DNA of 64,000 nt from JADZAI01 sp046348585 (lineage in GTDB: Bacteria; Pseudomonadota; Alphaproteobacteria; Micropepsales; Micropepsaceae): contig JAXMDZ010000003.1 in assembly GCA_046348585.1 (NCBI GenBank), positions 1 to 64,000 of the forward strand. Reading direction: 5' to 3'. Both the position numbers and the translations under genes were made by a program. Position 1 is the first letter of the stretch. Each line of letters opens with the position of its first letter. The notes beneath the pieces are model-generated. The model was given only the letters and a program-made list of their open reading frames with translations, did not search any database and was not told the DNA's origin. Shown here piece by piece: positions 14,968 to 22,024 of this stretch.

Positions 14968-17127
14968 GTGGATACAACAATGGTTTTGTGGGCCATCATC
15001 GGATGCGGCGTCGCGTCGATCCTGTATGGCCTGTGGGCGACGACGTCGATCATGGCCCAGAGCGCGGGCAACGCCCGCATGCAGGAAATCGCCGCGGCGA
15101 TTCAGGAAGGCGCGAACGCCTATCTGAACCGCCAGTACACGACGATCGCCATCGTCGGCGCCGCCGTGGCGGTGTTGGTCGGCGTGCTGCTCGGCCTGTG
15201 GGTGGCGATCGGCTTCGTCATCGGCGCGGTGCTGTCGGGCATCGCCGGCTATGTCGGCATGCTCGTTTCGGTGCGCGCCAACGTCCGCACCGCCGAAGCC
15301 TCGCGGCTCGGCCTCGCCCAGGGCCTTTCGACGGCCTTCAAGGCGGGCGCGATCACCGGCATGCTGGTGGCCGGTCTCGCGCTGCTGGGCGTGACCGTCT
15401 ATTTCTACGTCCTGACCGGACCGCTCGGCCATGCGCCGGGCGAGCGTATCGTGGTCGACGCGCTCGTCGCGCTCGGCTTCGGCGCGTCGCTGATCTCGAT
15501 CTTCGCGCGCCTCGGCGGCGGCATCTTCACCAAGGGCGCCGACGTCGGCGGCGACATGGTGGGCAAGGTCGAAGCGGGTATTCCCGAAGATGACCCGCGC
15601 AACCCGGCCACCATCGCCGACAACGTAGGCGACAATGTCGGCGACTGCGCCGGCATGGCCGCCGACCTCTTCGAGACCTACGCCGTGACCGCGGTCGCCA
15701 CGATGGTGCTGGCCACCATCTTCTTCGGCGGCACCGACGCGCTGGTCCCGATGATGCTGCTGCCGCTCGCCATCGGCGGCGTCTGCATCCTGACCTCGAT
15801 CGCCGGCACGTTCTTCGTGCGCCTCGGCCCGTCGAAGAACATCATGGGCGCGCTCTACAAGGGCCTGATCGCCACGGGCGTCCTTTCGATCGGCGCGCTG
15901 GCGGCGGTCATCGCCTTCCTGCCGGGCCTCGGCTTCGGCAAGGAGATCAGCTATGGCGGCGGCGCGTTCACCTTCACCGGCATGACGCTGTTCGTCTGCG
16001 GCGTGATCGGCCTCGTCGTGACGGCGCTGATCGTGATCGTGACCGAATACTACACGGGCACGGGCAAGCGCCCGGTCGTTTCGATCGCCCAGGCCTCGGT
16101 CACCGGCCACGGCACGAACGTGATCCAGGGTCTCGCGGTCTCGATGGAAGCGACGGCGCTGCCGGCGCTCATCATCGTGGGCGGCATCATCTCGTGCTAC
16201 CTGCTGGCGGGCCTCTTCGGCATCGCCATCGCGGTCGCCACCATGCTGGCGCTGGCCGGCATGATCGTCGCGCTGGACGCCTTCGGCCCGGTCACCGACA
16301 ACGCCGGCGGCATCGCCGAAATGGCGGGCCTCGACAAGGAAGTGCGCCACACGACCGACGCGCTCGACGCGGTCGGCAACACGACCAAGGCGGTCACCAA
16401 GGGTTACGCGATCGGTTCGGCCGGTCTCGGCGCGCTGGTGCTGTTCGCGGCCTATACGTCGGACCTGCAGTACTTCGCCGCCGAGGCGAAGGAAGGCTCG
16501 TTCTTCCATGGCCTGGGCGCTCTGACCTTCTCGCTGTCCAGCCCCTGGGTGGTGGTCGGCCTGCTGATCGGCGGCCTGCTGCCTTACCTCTTCGGCGGCA
16601 TGGGCATGACGGCGGTCGGCCGCGCGGCGCAGGCGGTGGTCGAGGAAGTCCGCCGCCAGTTCCGCGAGGACAAGGGCATTATGGCGGGCACCTCGAAGCC
16701 GAACTACGGCCGCGCGGTGGACATGCTGACCAAGGCGGCGATCCGCGAAATGATCGTCCCCTCGCTGCTGCCGGTCCTGTCGCCGATCGTCCTGTTCTTC
16801 GCCGTCTTCTACATCGGCGGCAAGGTCGAGGCGCTGGAAGCCGTCGGCGCGATGCTGCTGGGCGTCATCGTCACGGGCATCTTCGTCGCCATCTCGATGA
16901 CCTCGGGCGGCGGCGCGTGGGACAACGCCAAGAAGTCGTTCGAGGACGGCTTCGTGGACAAGGACGGCGTGAAGCACGTCAAGGGCTCGGACGCCCACAA
17001 GGCGTCGGTCACGGGCGACACGGTCGGCGATCCGTACAAGGACACGGCCGGTCCCGCGGTCAACCCGATGATCAAGATCACCAACATCGTCGCCCTGCTG
17101 CTGCTCGCCGTTCTGGCGCACAGCTAA
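14968..17127 (+). CDS. hppA: Membrane-bound proton-translocating pyrophosphatase
   Basis: 719 aa integral membrane enzyme that couples pyrophosphate hydrolysis to proton transport. About 15-16 hydrophobic helices are visible. The signature is DDPRNPATIADNVGDNVGDC, with the second acidic motif near GDTVGDPYKDTAGPAVNP at the C-terminus. The segment GNTTKAVTKG carries a Lys at the position that distinguishes potassium-independent enzymes (GNTTKA) from potassium-dependent ones (GNTTAA), so potassium independence is predicted. I prefer the GTG start at 14968, with AGAGG 6 bases upstream, over ATG 14980. The gene stands alone between the thiL run and queA. Confidence 0.95.
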   Translation: MDTTMVLWAIIGCGVASILYGLWATTSIMAQSAGNARMQEIAAAIQEGANAYLNRQYTTIAIVGAAVAVLVGVLLGLWVAIGFVIGAVLSGIAGYVGMLVSVRANVRTAEASRLGLAQGLSTAFKAGAITGMLVAGLALLGVTVYFYVLTGPLGHAPGERIVVDALVALGFGASLISIFARLGGGIFTKGADVGGDMVGKVEAGIPEDDPRNPATIADNVGDNVGDCAGMAADLFETYAVTAVATMVLATIFFGGTDALVPMMLLPLAIGGVCILTSIAGTFFVRLGPSKNIMGALYKGLIATGVLSIGALAAVIAFLPGLGFGKEISYGGGAFTFTGMTLFVCGVIGLVVTALIVIVTEYYTGTGKRPVVSIAQASVTGHGTNVIQGLAVSMEATALPALIIVGGIISCYLLAGLFGIAIAVATMLALAGMIVALDAFGPVTDNAGGIAEMAGLDKEVRHTTDALDAVGNTTKAVTKGYAIGSAGLGALVLFAAYTSDLQYFAAEAKEGSFFHGLGALTFSLSSPWVVVGLLIGGLLPYLFGGMGMTAVGRAAQAVVEEVRRQFREDKGIMAGTSKPNYGRAVDMLTKAAIREMIVPSLLPVLSPIVLFFAVFYIGGKVEALEAVGAMLLGVIVTGIFVAISMTSGGGAWDNAKKSFEDGFVDKDGVKHVKGSDAHKASVTGDTVGDPYKDTAGPAVNPMIKITNIVALLLLAVLAHS

Positions 17128-17219
17128 GGCAAGGTCCGAACGAACCGGGGCGAGGGCGCGGAGCGATCCGCGCCCTTCCTCTTTGCGCCGGGCGCGGTCC
17201 GGCCTATCTGACATCCGCC

Positions 17220-18311
17220 ATGCGCGTTTCCGATTTCGATTTCGACCTGCCCGAACGGCTGATCGCGCTCCGCCCCGCGGAGCCGCGCGAGAGCGCGCGG
17301 CTGCTGGTCGTGCGGCCGGGGCAGGGGCTGGAGGACCGGCGGGTCGGGGATCTGCCGGGCCTGCTGAACGCCGGCGATATGCTGGTGCTGAACGACACGC
17401 GCGTGCTGGCGGCAGCGTTCACGGGCGTGCGCGCGCCCCGCGCCGCCTCGCCGCTGGAACGGCCGCAGCCGCTGCTGGGGCCGAAGGTCGGCGTCAATCT
17501 GCACAAGCGGGTGGGGACGAACGCCTGGCTCGCCTTCGTCAAGGGCGCCAAGAAGATCGAGGCGGGCGACCGGCTGACGCTCAACGGCGAACTCGGCTGC
17601 CTGATCGCCGAGAAGCTGGCGGACGGCGAGGCGCTGCTCGCCTTCGAGCTGGAAGGCGCGGCGCTCGACGCGGCCATCGCGGCGCACGGCACGATGCCGC
17701 TGCCGCCCTATATCGCCGCCAAGCGTCCGCCCGACGAGCGCGACCGCTCCGACTACCAGACCCTGCTCGCCGCCCATGACGGCTCGGTCGCCGCGCCGAC
17801 CGCCGGTCTGCACTTCACGGCCGGATTGCTGGAGGCCGTCGCGGCGCGCGGCATAGCGCGCGAGACGGTGACGCTGCATGTCGGCGCGGGCACCTTCCTG
17901 CCGGTGAAGGCCGAGGACACGGCCGATCACCGGATGCACCCGGAGTTCGGCCGCATAGACGAGGCGACGGCCGCCCGGATCAATGCGCGCCGCGCCGCCG
18001 GAGGGCGCACCGTGGCGGTGGGCACGACCTCGCTGCGCCTGCTGGAGAGCGCGGCGTCGCCGGACGGGCTGGTCCGCCCCTTCGCCGCCGAGACCGACAT
18101 TTTCATCACGCCGGGCTATCGCTTCCGCGCGGTGGATGCCCTGCTGACCAATTTCCACCTGCCGCGCTCGACCCTCTTCATGCTGGTGTCGGCGCTCGCC
18201 GGGGCGGATACGATGCGGGCGGCCTATGCCCATGCGATCGCCTCGGGCTACAGGTTCTATTCCTACGGCGACGCCTGCCTCATCCTGCCGGAGCCCCATG
18301 AGCGCACTTGA
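17220..18311 (+). CDS. queA: S-adenosylmethionine:tRNA ribosyltransferase-isomerase
   Basis: 363 aa enzyme that transfers and rearranges the ribosyl part of SAM onto 7-aminomethyl-deazaguanine in tRNA to give epoxyqueuosine. Motifs are FDFDLPERLIALRPAEPR at the N-terminus, LVLNDTRVLAA, SDYQTLLAAHDGSVAAPTAG, and the C-terminal TNFHLPRSTLFMLVSALAG. It overlaps tgt by 14 bases, and both enzymes act in queuosine modification, so they form a two-gene unit. ATG 17220 matches the family start MRVSDFDF. Confidence 0.96.
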   Translation: MRVSDFDFDLPERLIALRPAEPRESARLLVVRPGQGLEDRRVGDLPGLLNAGDMLVLNDTRVLAAAFTGVRAPRAASPLERPQPLLGPKVGVNLHKRVGTNAWLAFVKGAKKIEAGDRLTLNGELGCLIAEKLADGEALLAFELEGAALDAAIAAHGTMPLPPYIAAKRPPDERDRSDYQTLLAAHDGSVAAPTAGLHFTAGLLEAVAARGIARETVTLHVGAGTFLPVKAEDTADHRMHPEFGRIDEATAARINARRAAGGRTVAVGTTSLRLLESAASPDGLVRPFAAETDIFITPGYRFRAVDALLTNFHLPRSTLFMLVSALAGADTMRAAYAHAIASGYRFYSYGDACLILPEPHERT

Positions 18312-19434
18312 GTTCGAGATCCACGCCACAGACGGCGACGCCCGCACCGGCCTCGTGCGGCTGCCGCGTGGCGAGATCCGCACGCCCGCCTTCATGCCGG
18401 TCGGTACGGCGGCGACGGTCAAGGCGATGATGCCGGAAAGCGTGCGGGCGACCGGGGCCGATATCCTGCTCGGCAACACCTACCACCTGATGCTGCGGCC
18501 GGGGGCGGAGCGGGTGGCGCGGCTGGGCGGCCTGCACCGCTTCATGGACTGGAGCCGGCCGATCCTCACCGATTCGGGCGGGTTTCAGGTGATGTCGCTG
18601 AGCGCGCTGAGGAAGATGAGCGAGGAGGGCGTCGTCTTCCGCAGCCATATCGACGGTTCGGAGCATCGGCTGACGCCGGAGCGCTCGATCGAGATCCAGC
18701 GCCTGCTCGGCTCCGACATCCAGATGGTTCTGGACGAATGCGTCGCCCTACCGGCCAGCGATGCGGCGGTGGAGAAGGCGCTGGCGCTCTCCACGCGCTG
18801 GGCGAGGCGGTCGAAGGCGGCGTTCGGCGAGCAGGCGGCGGAGGGCCGTGCGCTGTTCGGCATCGTGCAGGGCGGCACCAATCCGGCGCTGCGCCGCCGC
18901 TCGGCCGCCGAGCTGATCGAGATCGGCTTCGACGGCTACGCCATCGGCGGGCTCGCGGTGGGCGAGGGGCACGAGGCGATGATCGCAACGCTCGCCGAGA
19001 CGACGCCTGCGTTGCCCGCGCAGAGGCCGCGCTACCTGATGGGGGTGGGCAAGCCGCGCGATCTGGTGGAGGCGGTGGCGCGCGGGGTCGATATGTTCGA
19101 CTGCGTGCTGCCGACGCGCTCGGGCCGCAACGGCCAGGCCTTCGTGCGGACGGGGACGCTCAATCTCAAGAACGCCCGTCACGCCGACGACCCGGCGCCG
19201 CTCGATCCCGCCTGCAGCTGTCCGGCCTGCACGCGCTTCAGCCGCGCCTATCTCCATCACCTGATCCGCAGCGGTGAAATCCTCGGCGCGATGCTGCTGA
19301 CCTGGCACAATCTCCACTATTATCAGGATCTGATGGCGGGGATGCGCAGCGCCATCGCAGGCGGGACCTTCGCCGCGTTCCGCGCCGCATTCCACGCCGC
19401 GACCGGCGGCGAGGGCGAGGCGCCGTCCAGCTGA
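18298..19434 (+). CDS. tgt: Queuine tRNA-ribosyltransferase (tRNA-guanine transglycosylase)
   Basis: 378 aa TIM-barrel enzyme that exchanges guanine 34 of Asp, Asn, His and Tyr tRNAs for a queuosine precursor. Visible are ILLGNTYHLMLRPG, LTDSGGFQVMSLS (first catalytic Asp), DECVALPAS, FGIVQGGTNPALR, GGLAVGE, and DMFDCVLPTRSGRNG with the nucleophilic Asp. The zinc site is CSCPACTRFSRAYLHHL. It is directly downstream of queA and overlaps it, and it is followed after 56 bp by tRNA-Lys. Confidence 0.97.
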   Translation: MSALEFEIHATDGDARTGLVRLPRGEIRTPAFMPVGTAATVKAMMPESVRATGADILLGNTYHLMLRPGAERVARLGGLHRFMDWSRPILTDSGGFQVMSLSALRKMSEEGVVFRSHIDGSEHRLTPERSIEIQRLLGSDIQMVLDECVALPASDAAVEKALALSTRWARRSKAAFGEQAAEGRALFGIVQGGTNPALRRRSAAELIEIGFDGYAIGGLAVGEGHEAMIATLAETTPALPAQRPRYLMGVGKPRDLVEAVARGVDMFDCVLPTRSGRNGQAFVRTGTLNLKNARHADDPAPLDPACSCPACTRFSRAYLHHLIRSGEILGAMLLTWHNLHYYQDLMAGMRSAIAGGTFAAFRAAFHAATGGEGEAPSS

Positions 19435-19490
19435 AGGCCGGCGCAATTTCGCTTAGGCTTGGCGGCGAATTCGTATAAGCACACGCGCGT

Positions 19491-19565
19491 GGGCCCATAG
19501 CTCAGCGGTAGAGCATCTGACTTTTAATCAGGGGGTCGATGGTTCGAATCCATCTGGGCTCACCA
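19491..19565 (+). tRNA. tRNA-Lys (anticodon UUU)
   Basis: A complete 75-base tRNA with encoded CCA. The acceptor stem GGGCCCA pairs with TGGGCTC (one G-U), the D arm is GCTCAGCGGTAGAGC, the anticodon loop CTTTTAA gives anticodon TTT, and the T arm has GATGG-TTCGAAT-CCATC. It lies between tgt and the first member of the small-protein array. No second copy of its 3' end is evident downstream, so I see no integration at this tRNA. Confidence 0.96.
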
Positions 19566-19676
19566 TTCCGTCGCCGGATCGTCAGAAAACGGCACATTTT
19601 CTGCGGCTTTTGGGCAACAGGTGACGGCGCGAAATGCGATTTCGGTGAATTTCTGCCGCGACGCAGCACGAACGCG

Positions 19677-19705
19677 TTGACGCGAATCCGGCCCGTACAT
19701 AGAAC
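19677..19705 (+). promoter_or_regulatory. Promoter-like site before array copy 1
   Basis: TTGACG, a 17-base spacer, then TAGAAC, a fair sigma-70-type match located 28 bases before the start of copy 1. It sits in the 167 bp gap after tRNA-Lys. Confidence 0.5.
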
Positions 19706-19732
19706 AAATCCGTTCTTTGGAGGATCAATCTT

Positions 19733-20005
19733 ATGAAGCGTTTCCTTTCGCTCGCCACTGCGGCGGCTATCGCCACCACGATGACGACCGCCGCTTTCGC
19801 GAACGGTCAGGGCACGCCGATCGAGCCGGCGCCCGCTCCCGCCCCGCTTGAGCCGGCTGGCCCGGCCCCGGCCGCGGTGGTCGAAGAGGCTTCGTCGAGC
19901 CAGAACTGGTGGCTGATCGCCCTCGCGGCGGCCATCGCCATCGGCATCATCATCGCCGTCTCGGACGACGACGACGACAGCAACGACACTCAGACCGTCA
20001 ACTAA
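19733..20005 (+). CDS. Small exported Pro/Ala-rich protein, array copy 1 (YjbE/GfcA-like)
   Basis: 90 aa. A signal peptide (MKRFLSLATAAAIATTMTTA, cut near AFA-NG) is followed by a proline/alanine segment (GTPIEPAPAPAPLEPAG), the conserved ASSSQNWW, a single hydrophobic stretch (LIALAAAIAIGIIIAV) and an acidic tail SDDDDDSNDTQTVN. This layout (export signal, flexible segment, Ala/Ile helix, Asp/Ser/Thr-rich end) resembles E. coli YjbE and GfcA, the small first proteins of exopolysaccharide/group 4 capsule operons. That link is by architecture and by the YjbH and YjbF-like genes downstream. Its signal peptide is the most divergent of the five. It has a TTGGAGGA ribosome site, a promoter-like site and a strong terminator, so it looks monocistronic. 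Confidence 0.88.
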   Translation: MKRFLSLATAAAIATTMTTAAFANGQGTPIEPAPAPAPLEPAGPAPAAVVEEASSSQNWWLIALAAAIAIGIIIAVSDDDDDSNDTQTVN

Positions 20006-20032
20006 TCGACGGTCCGAGTCGGACTTTGCGGA

Positions 20033-20066
20033 GGGGGCATCCTTTGGGATGTCCCCTTTTGCTTTT
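20033..20066 (+). terminator. Intrinsic terminator after array copy 1
   Basis: A 10 bp stem (GGGGGCATCC with GGATGTCCCC, one G-U pair) and a 4-base loop, followed by TTTTGCTTTTT. It lies 28 bp after the copy 1 stop. Confidence 0.88.
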
Positions 20067-20117
20067 TGGGGCGTTCGGCGCGCGTTCCGCCGCCGGGCGT
20101 CAGTCCGACTGACCAAA

Positions 20118-20146
20118 TTGCGAAGGGACCGCACCTGTAGTATGGT
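20118..20146 (+). promoter_or_regulatory. Promoter-like site before array copy 2
   Basis: TTGCGA, a 17-base spacer, then TATGGT, giving a leader of about 70 bases before copy 2. It lies downstream of the copy 1 terminator. Confidence 0.4.
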
Positions 20147-20222
20147 TACCGGGCGTACTTGGACGCTGCGGCCCCAATGCCGATTCGGAAGGGGCTTCTG
20201 GATTTTTTGGGGGAACCACACG

Positions 20223-20495
20223 ATGAAGAAGATCGTTTCGCTTGTCACCGCGACGGCGTTCGCCGCCTCGCTCAGCACCGTCGCCTTCGCCAACGGCCAG
20301 GGCACGCCGATCGAGCCCGCGCCCGCGCCGGCTCCGCTCGAGCCCGCCGGTCCGGCCCCGGCCGCGGTGGTCGAGGAAGCCTCGTCCAGCCAGAACTGGT
20401 GGCTGATCGCGCTGGCCGCGGCCATCGCCATCGGCATCATCATCGCCGTCTCGGACGACGACGACGACAGCAACGACAACCAGAGCGCGTCCTGA
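20223..20495 (+). CDS. Small exported Pro/Ala-rich protein, array copy 2 (YjbE/GfcA-like)
   Basis: 90 aa with the majority signal peptide MKKIVSLVTATAFAASLSTV (cut near AFA-NG), then the same mature protein as the other copies: GTPIEPAPAPAPLEPAG, ASSSQNWW, one hydrophobic helix and SDDDDDSNDNQSAS. Only the last few residues are copy-specific. ATG 20223 is chosen because it begins the signal peptide and the frame upstream of it shows no conservation. A GGGGGAA ribosome site precedes it. It has its own terminator. Confidence 0.9.
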   Translation: MKKIVSLVTATAFAASLSTVAFANGQGTPIEPAPAPAPLEPAGPAPAAVVEEASSSQNWWLIALAAAIAIGIIIAVSDDDDDSNDNQSAS

Positions 20496-20522
20496 TACGG
20501 CGTTCTGAGTTCGATCCGGCGG

Positions 20523-20546
20523 GGGCGTCCTTCGGGGCGCCCTTTT
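20523..20546 (+). terminator. Intrinsic terminator after array copy 2
   Basis: An 8 bp stem (GGGCGTCC with GGGCGCCC, one G-U) and a TTCG loop, followed by TTTTCCGTTT. It lies 27 bp after the copy 2 stop. Confidence 0.8.
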
Positions 20547-20612
20547 CCGTTTCGAGTGGCCTGCGCTTCGGCGGCCCGTCAGGGCCGAACGGCCCTGGGG
20601 CAAGAAGCCCTG

Positions 20613-20641
20613 TTGTCTTGCCGGGACGACTCTCGTAGAAG
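20613..20641 (+). promoter_or_regulatory. Weak promoter-like site before array copy 3
   Basis: TTGTCT, a 17-base spacer, then TAGAAG, similar to the TAGAAC proposed before copy 1. It leaves a leader of about 60 bases. Confidence 0.3.
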
Positions 20642-20706
20642 CCGGACTGAGTTGTAGGGGCTCCCTCGCCTGAGGGCGGGGTCACCGTATCCTGGAGGAC
20701 TTCCTC

Positions 20707-20976
20707 GTGAAGCGTATCGTTTCTCTCGTCACCGCGACGGCGTTCGCCGCCTCGCTCAGCACCGTCGCCTTCGCCAACGGCCAGGGCACCCCGATCGAGC
20801 CCGCGCCCGCGCCGGCTCCGCTCGAGCCCGCCGGTCCGGCCCCGGCCGCGGTGGTCGAGGAAGCCTCGTCCAGTCAGAACTGGTGGCTGATCGCCCTCGC
20901 GGCGGCCATCGCCATCGGCATCATCATCGCCGTCTCGGACGACGACGACGACAGCAACGACGAAGCCATGGACTAA
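20707..20976 (+). CDS. Small exported Pro/Ala-rich protein, array copy 3, GTG start (YjbE/GfcA-like)
   Basis: 89 aa. It is the only member with a GTG start, preceded by TGGAGGA with 7-8 bases spacing, and it may be translated less efficiently. The signal peptide is (M)KRIVSLVTATAFAASLSTV and the mature protein is identical to copy 2 up to the tail SDDDDDSNDEAMD. At DNA level the first two thirds match copy 2 and the final third matches copy 1, which makes it the clearest mosaic. It has its own hairpin terminator. Confidence 0.88.
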   Translation: MKRIVSLVTATAFAASLSTVAFANGQGTPIEPAPAPAPLEPAGPAPAAVVEEASSSQNWWLIALAAAIAIGIIIAVSDDDDDSNDEAMD

Positions 20977-21002
20977 GCCCGGCCGCTTCGCGCGGAAGGC
21001 CG

Positions 21003-21034
21003 TGGGGACGCCGGAGCGGCGTCCCCATGTTCTT
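21003..21034 (+). terminator. Hairpin terminator after array copy 3
   Basis: A 10 bp perfect stem (TGGGGACGCC with GGCGTCCCCA) and a 5-base loop, followed by the weak T-rich TGTTCTT. The stem sequence is nearly the same as the terminator after copy 5, so the terminator may have been duplicated with the gene. Confidence 0.7.
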
Positions 21035-21151
21035 GGGCAGCGTCATTTTGCCGCCGCTGCGCGCCGAGGTCGTTATGGCGGCCTTCGGCCGACGTTCTAG
21101 ACTTGCGTCCACGGAACCCGCCGCCTGGGTCGTCTCTCGATGGAGCGTCAC

Positions 21152-21424
21152 ATGAAGAAAATCGTTTCTCTCGTCACCGCGACGGCGTTCGCCGCCTCGC
21201 TCAGCACCGCCGCTTTCGCCAACGGCCAGGGCACCCCGATCGAGCCCGCGCCCGCGCCGGCTCCGCTCGAGCCCGCCGGTCCGGCTCCGGCCGCGGTGGT
21301 CGAGGAGGCCTCGTCGAGCCAGAACTGGTGGCTGATCGCCCTCGCCGCGGCCATCGCCATCGGCATCATCATCGCCGTCTCGGACGACGACGACGACAGC
21401 AACGACGATTCGAACAACTACTAA
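21152..21424 (+). CDS. Small exported Pro/Ala-rich protein, array copy 4 (YjbE/GfcA-like)
   Basis: 90 aa, signal peptide MKKIVSLVTATAFAASLSTA (cut near AFA-NG), the same mature core and the tail SDDDDDSNDDSNNY. ATG 21152 is preferred to the in-frame ATG 21140 because GGAG lies 6-7 bases before it and the other copies begin MKK or MKR. No clear promoter consensus is seen in its 175 bp upstream gap. Its downstream gap (189 bp) has GC-rich inverted repeats but no U-tract, so readthrough toward copy 5 is possible. Confidence 0.89.
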   Translation: MKKIVSLVTATAFAASLSTAAFANGQGTPIEPAPAPAPLEPAGPAPAAVVEEASSSQNWWLIALAAAIAIGIIIAVSDDDDDSNDDSNNY

Positions 21425-21516
21425 GTCTGTGATGGCGACGCGGCCCCCGCAGGGGTGGCGTGCGCCCCCGGGTGTTGCAGAGCCGTCATTGCGCCGTCGT
21501 GCGCCTCGGCGCAGGA

Positions 21517-21545
21517 TTGGCAACCACCGCCTTCGGGCATAGATT
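21517..21545 (+). promoter_or_regulatory. Promoter-like site before array copy 5
   Basis: TTGGCA, a 17-base spacer, then TAGATT. This is the best -35/-10 match in the array and leaves a leader of about 60 bases before copy 5. Confidence 0.5.
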
Positions 21546-21613
21546 CGCCGGGTGGTGCGTCCTGCATCGTCTGCAACCGCCGCTGCATCCGCCGCCAACA
21601 GGAGCCAAACCAG

Positions 21614-21889
21614 ATGAAGAAGATCGTTTCTCTCGTCGCTGCGACGGCGTTCGCCGCCTCGCTCAGCACCGTCGCCTTCGCCAACGGCCAGGGCACCCCG
21701 ATCGAGCCCGCGCCGACGCCCGCGCCGCTCGAGCCCGCCGGTCCGGCTCCGGCCGCGGTGGTCCAGGAAGCCTCGTCCAGCCAGAACTGGTGGCTGATCG
21801 CGCTCGCCGCGGCCATCGCCATCGGCATCATCATCGCCGTCTCGGATGACGACGACGACAGCAACGACAGCCAGCCGACGCCGGGCTGA
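21614..21889 (+). CDS. Small exported Pro/Ala-rich protein, array copy 5 (YjbE/GfcA-like)
   Basis: 91 aa, signal peptide MKKIVSLVAATAFAASLSTV (cut near AFA-NG). The mature protein differs from the others by APTPAP instead of APAPAP, VVQEA instead of VVEEA, and the tail SDDDDDSNDSQPTPG. ATG 21614 is chosen by homology to the other copies and by the GGAG 10 bases upstream. It is the last member before the YjbH-like gene and is closed by the strongest terminator of the array, so the YjbH gene probably has its own promoter in the remaining 85 bp. Confidence 0.9.
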   Translation: MKKIVSLVAATAFAASLSTVAFANGQGTPIEPAPTPAPLEPAGPAPAAVVQEASSSQNWWLIALAAAIAIGIIIAVSDDDDDSNDSQPTPG

Positions 21890-21910
21890 TCGGCCGTCAC
21901 CGGCAGACGA

Positions 21911-21939
21911 GGGGACGCCCCGGCGGCGTCCCCTTTTTT
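21911..21939 (+). terminator. Strong intrinsic terminator after array copy 5
   Basis: A 9 bp perfect stem (GGGGACGCC with GGCGTCCCC) and a 5-base loop, followed by TTTTTTGTTT. Confidence 0.9.
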
Positions 21940-22024
21940 GTTTGCGCGTGACGCCGCCGTTTCCTAGCTTGCGGCCAAGGCGTTCGTTCGGGCCGACTCT
22001 GGCGCCATCCTCGGGTAGAATTCG

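Larger units (their letters stand above)
19733..21889 (+). repeat. Tandem array of five paralogous small-protein genes
   Basis: Five direct copies of a roughly 273-base gene at 19733, 20223, 20707, 21152 and 21614, with a period of 445-490 bases. The coding parts are very similar in DNA as well as protein, while the 175-217 bp spacers have diverged. Copies 2 and 3 match almost exactly in the first two thirds. Copies 1 and 3 match exactly over the last third, although copy 1 has a divergent first part. That patchwork indicates duplication followed by gene conversion or recombination. Confidence 0.95.

Noticed and set aside
14962..17214. 750-codon open frame antisense to hppA
   Set aside because: Same cause. 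The plus strand encodes a complete, well-conserved pyrophosphatase; the antisense product is Arg/Asp/Ala low complexity.
21425..21613. Terminator between array copies 4 and 5
   Set aside because: GC-rich inverted repeats exist, but the stem needs a bulge and there is no T-tract, so I did not call it.
19491..21889. Genomic island integrated at tRNA-Lys carrying the small-protein array
   Set aside because: No integrase, no repeat of the tRNA 3' end downstream, and no base-composition break. The array is better explained by local duplication.
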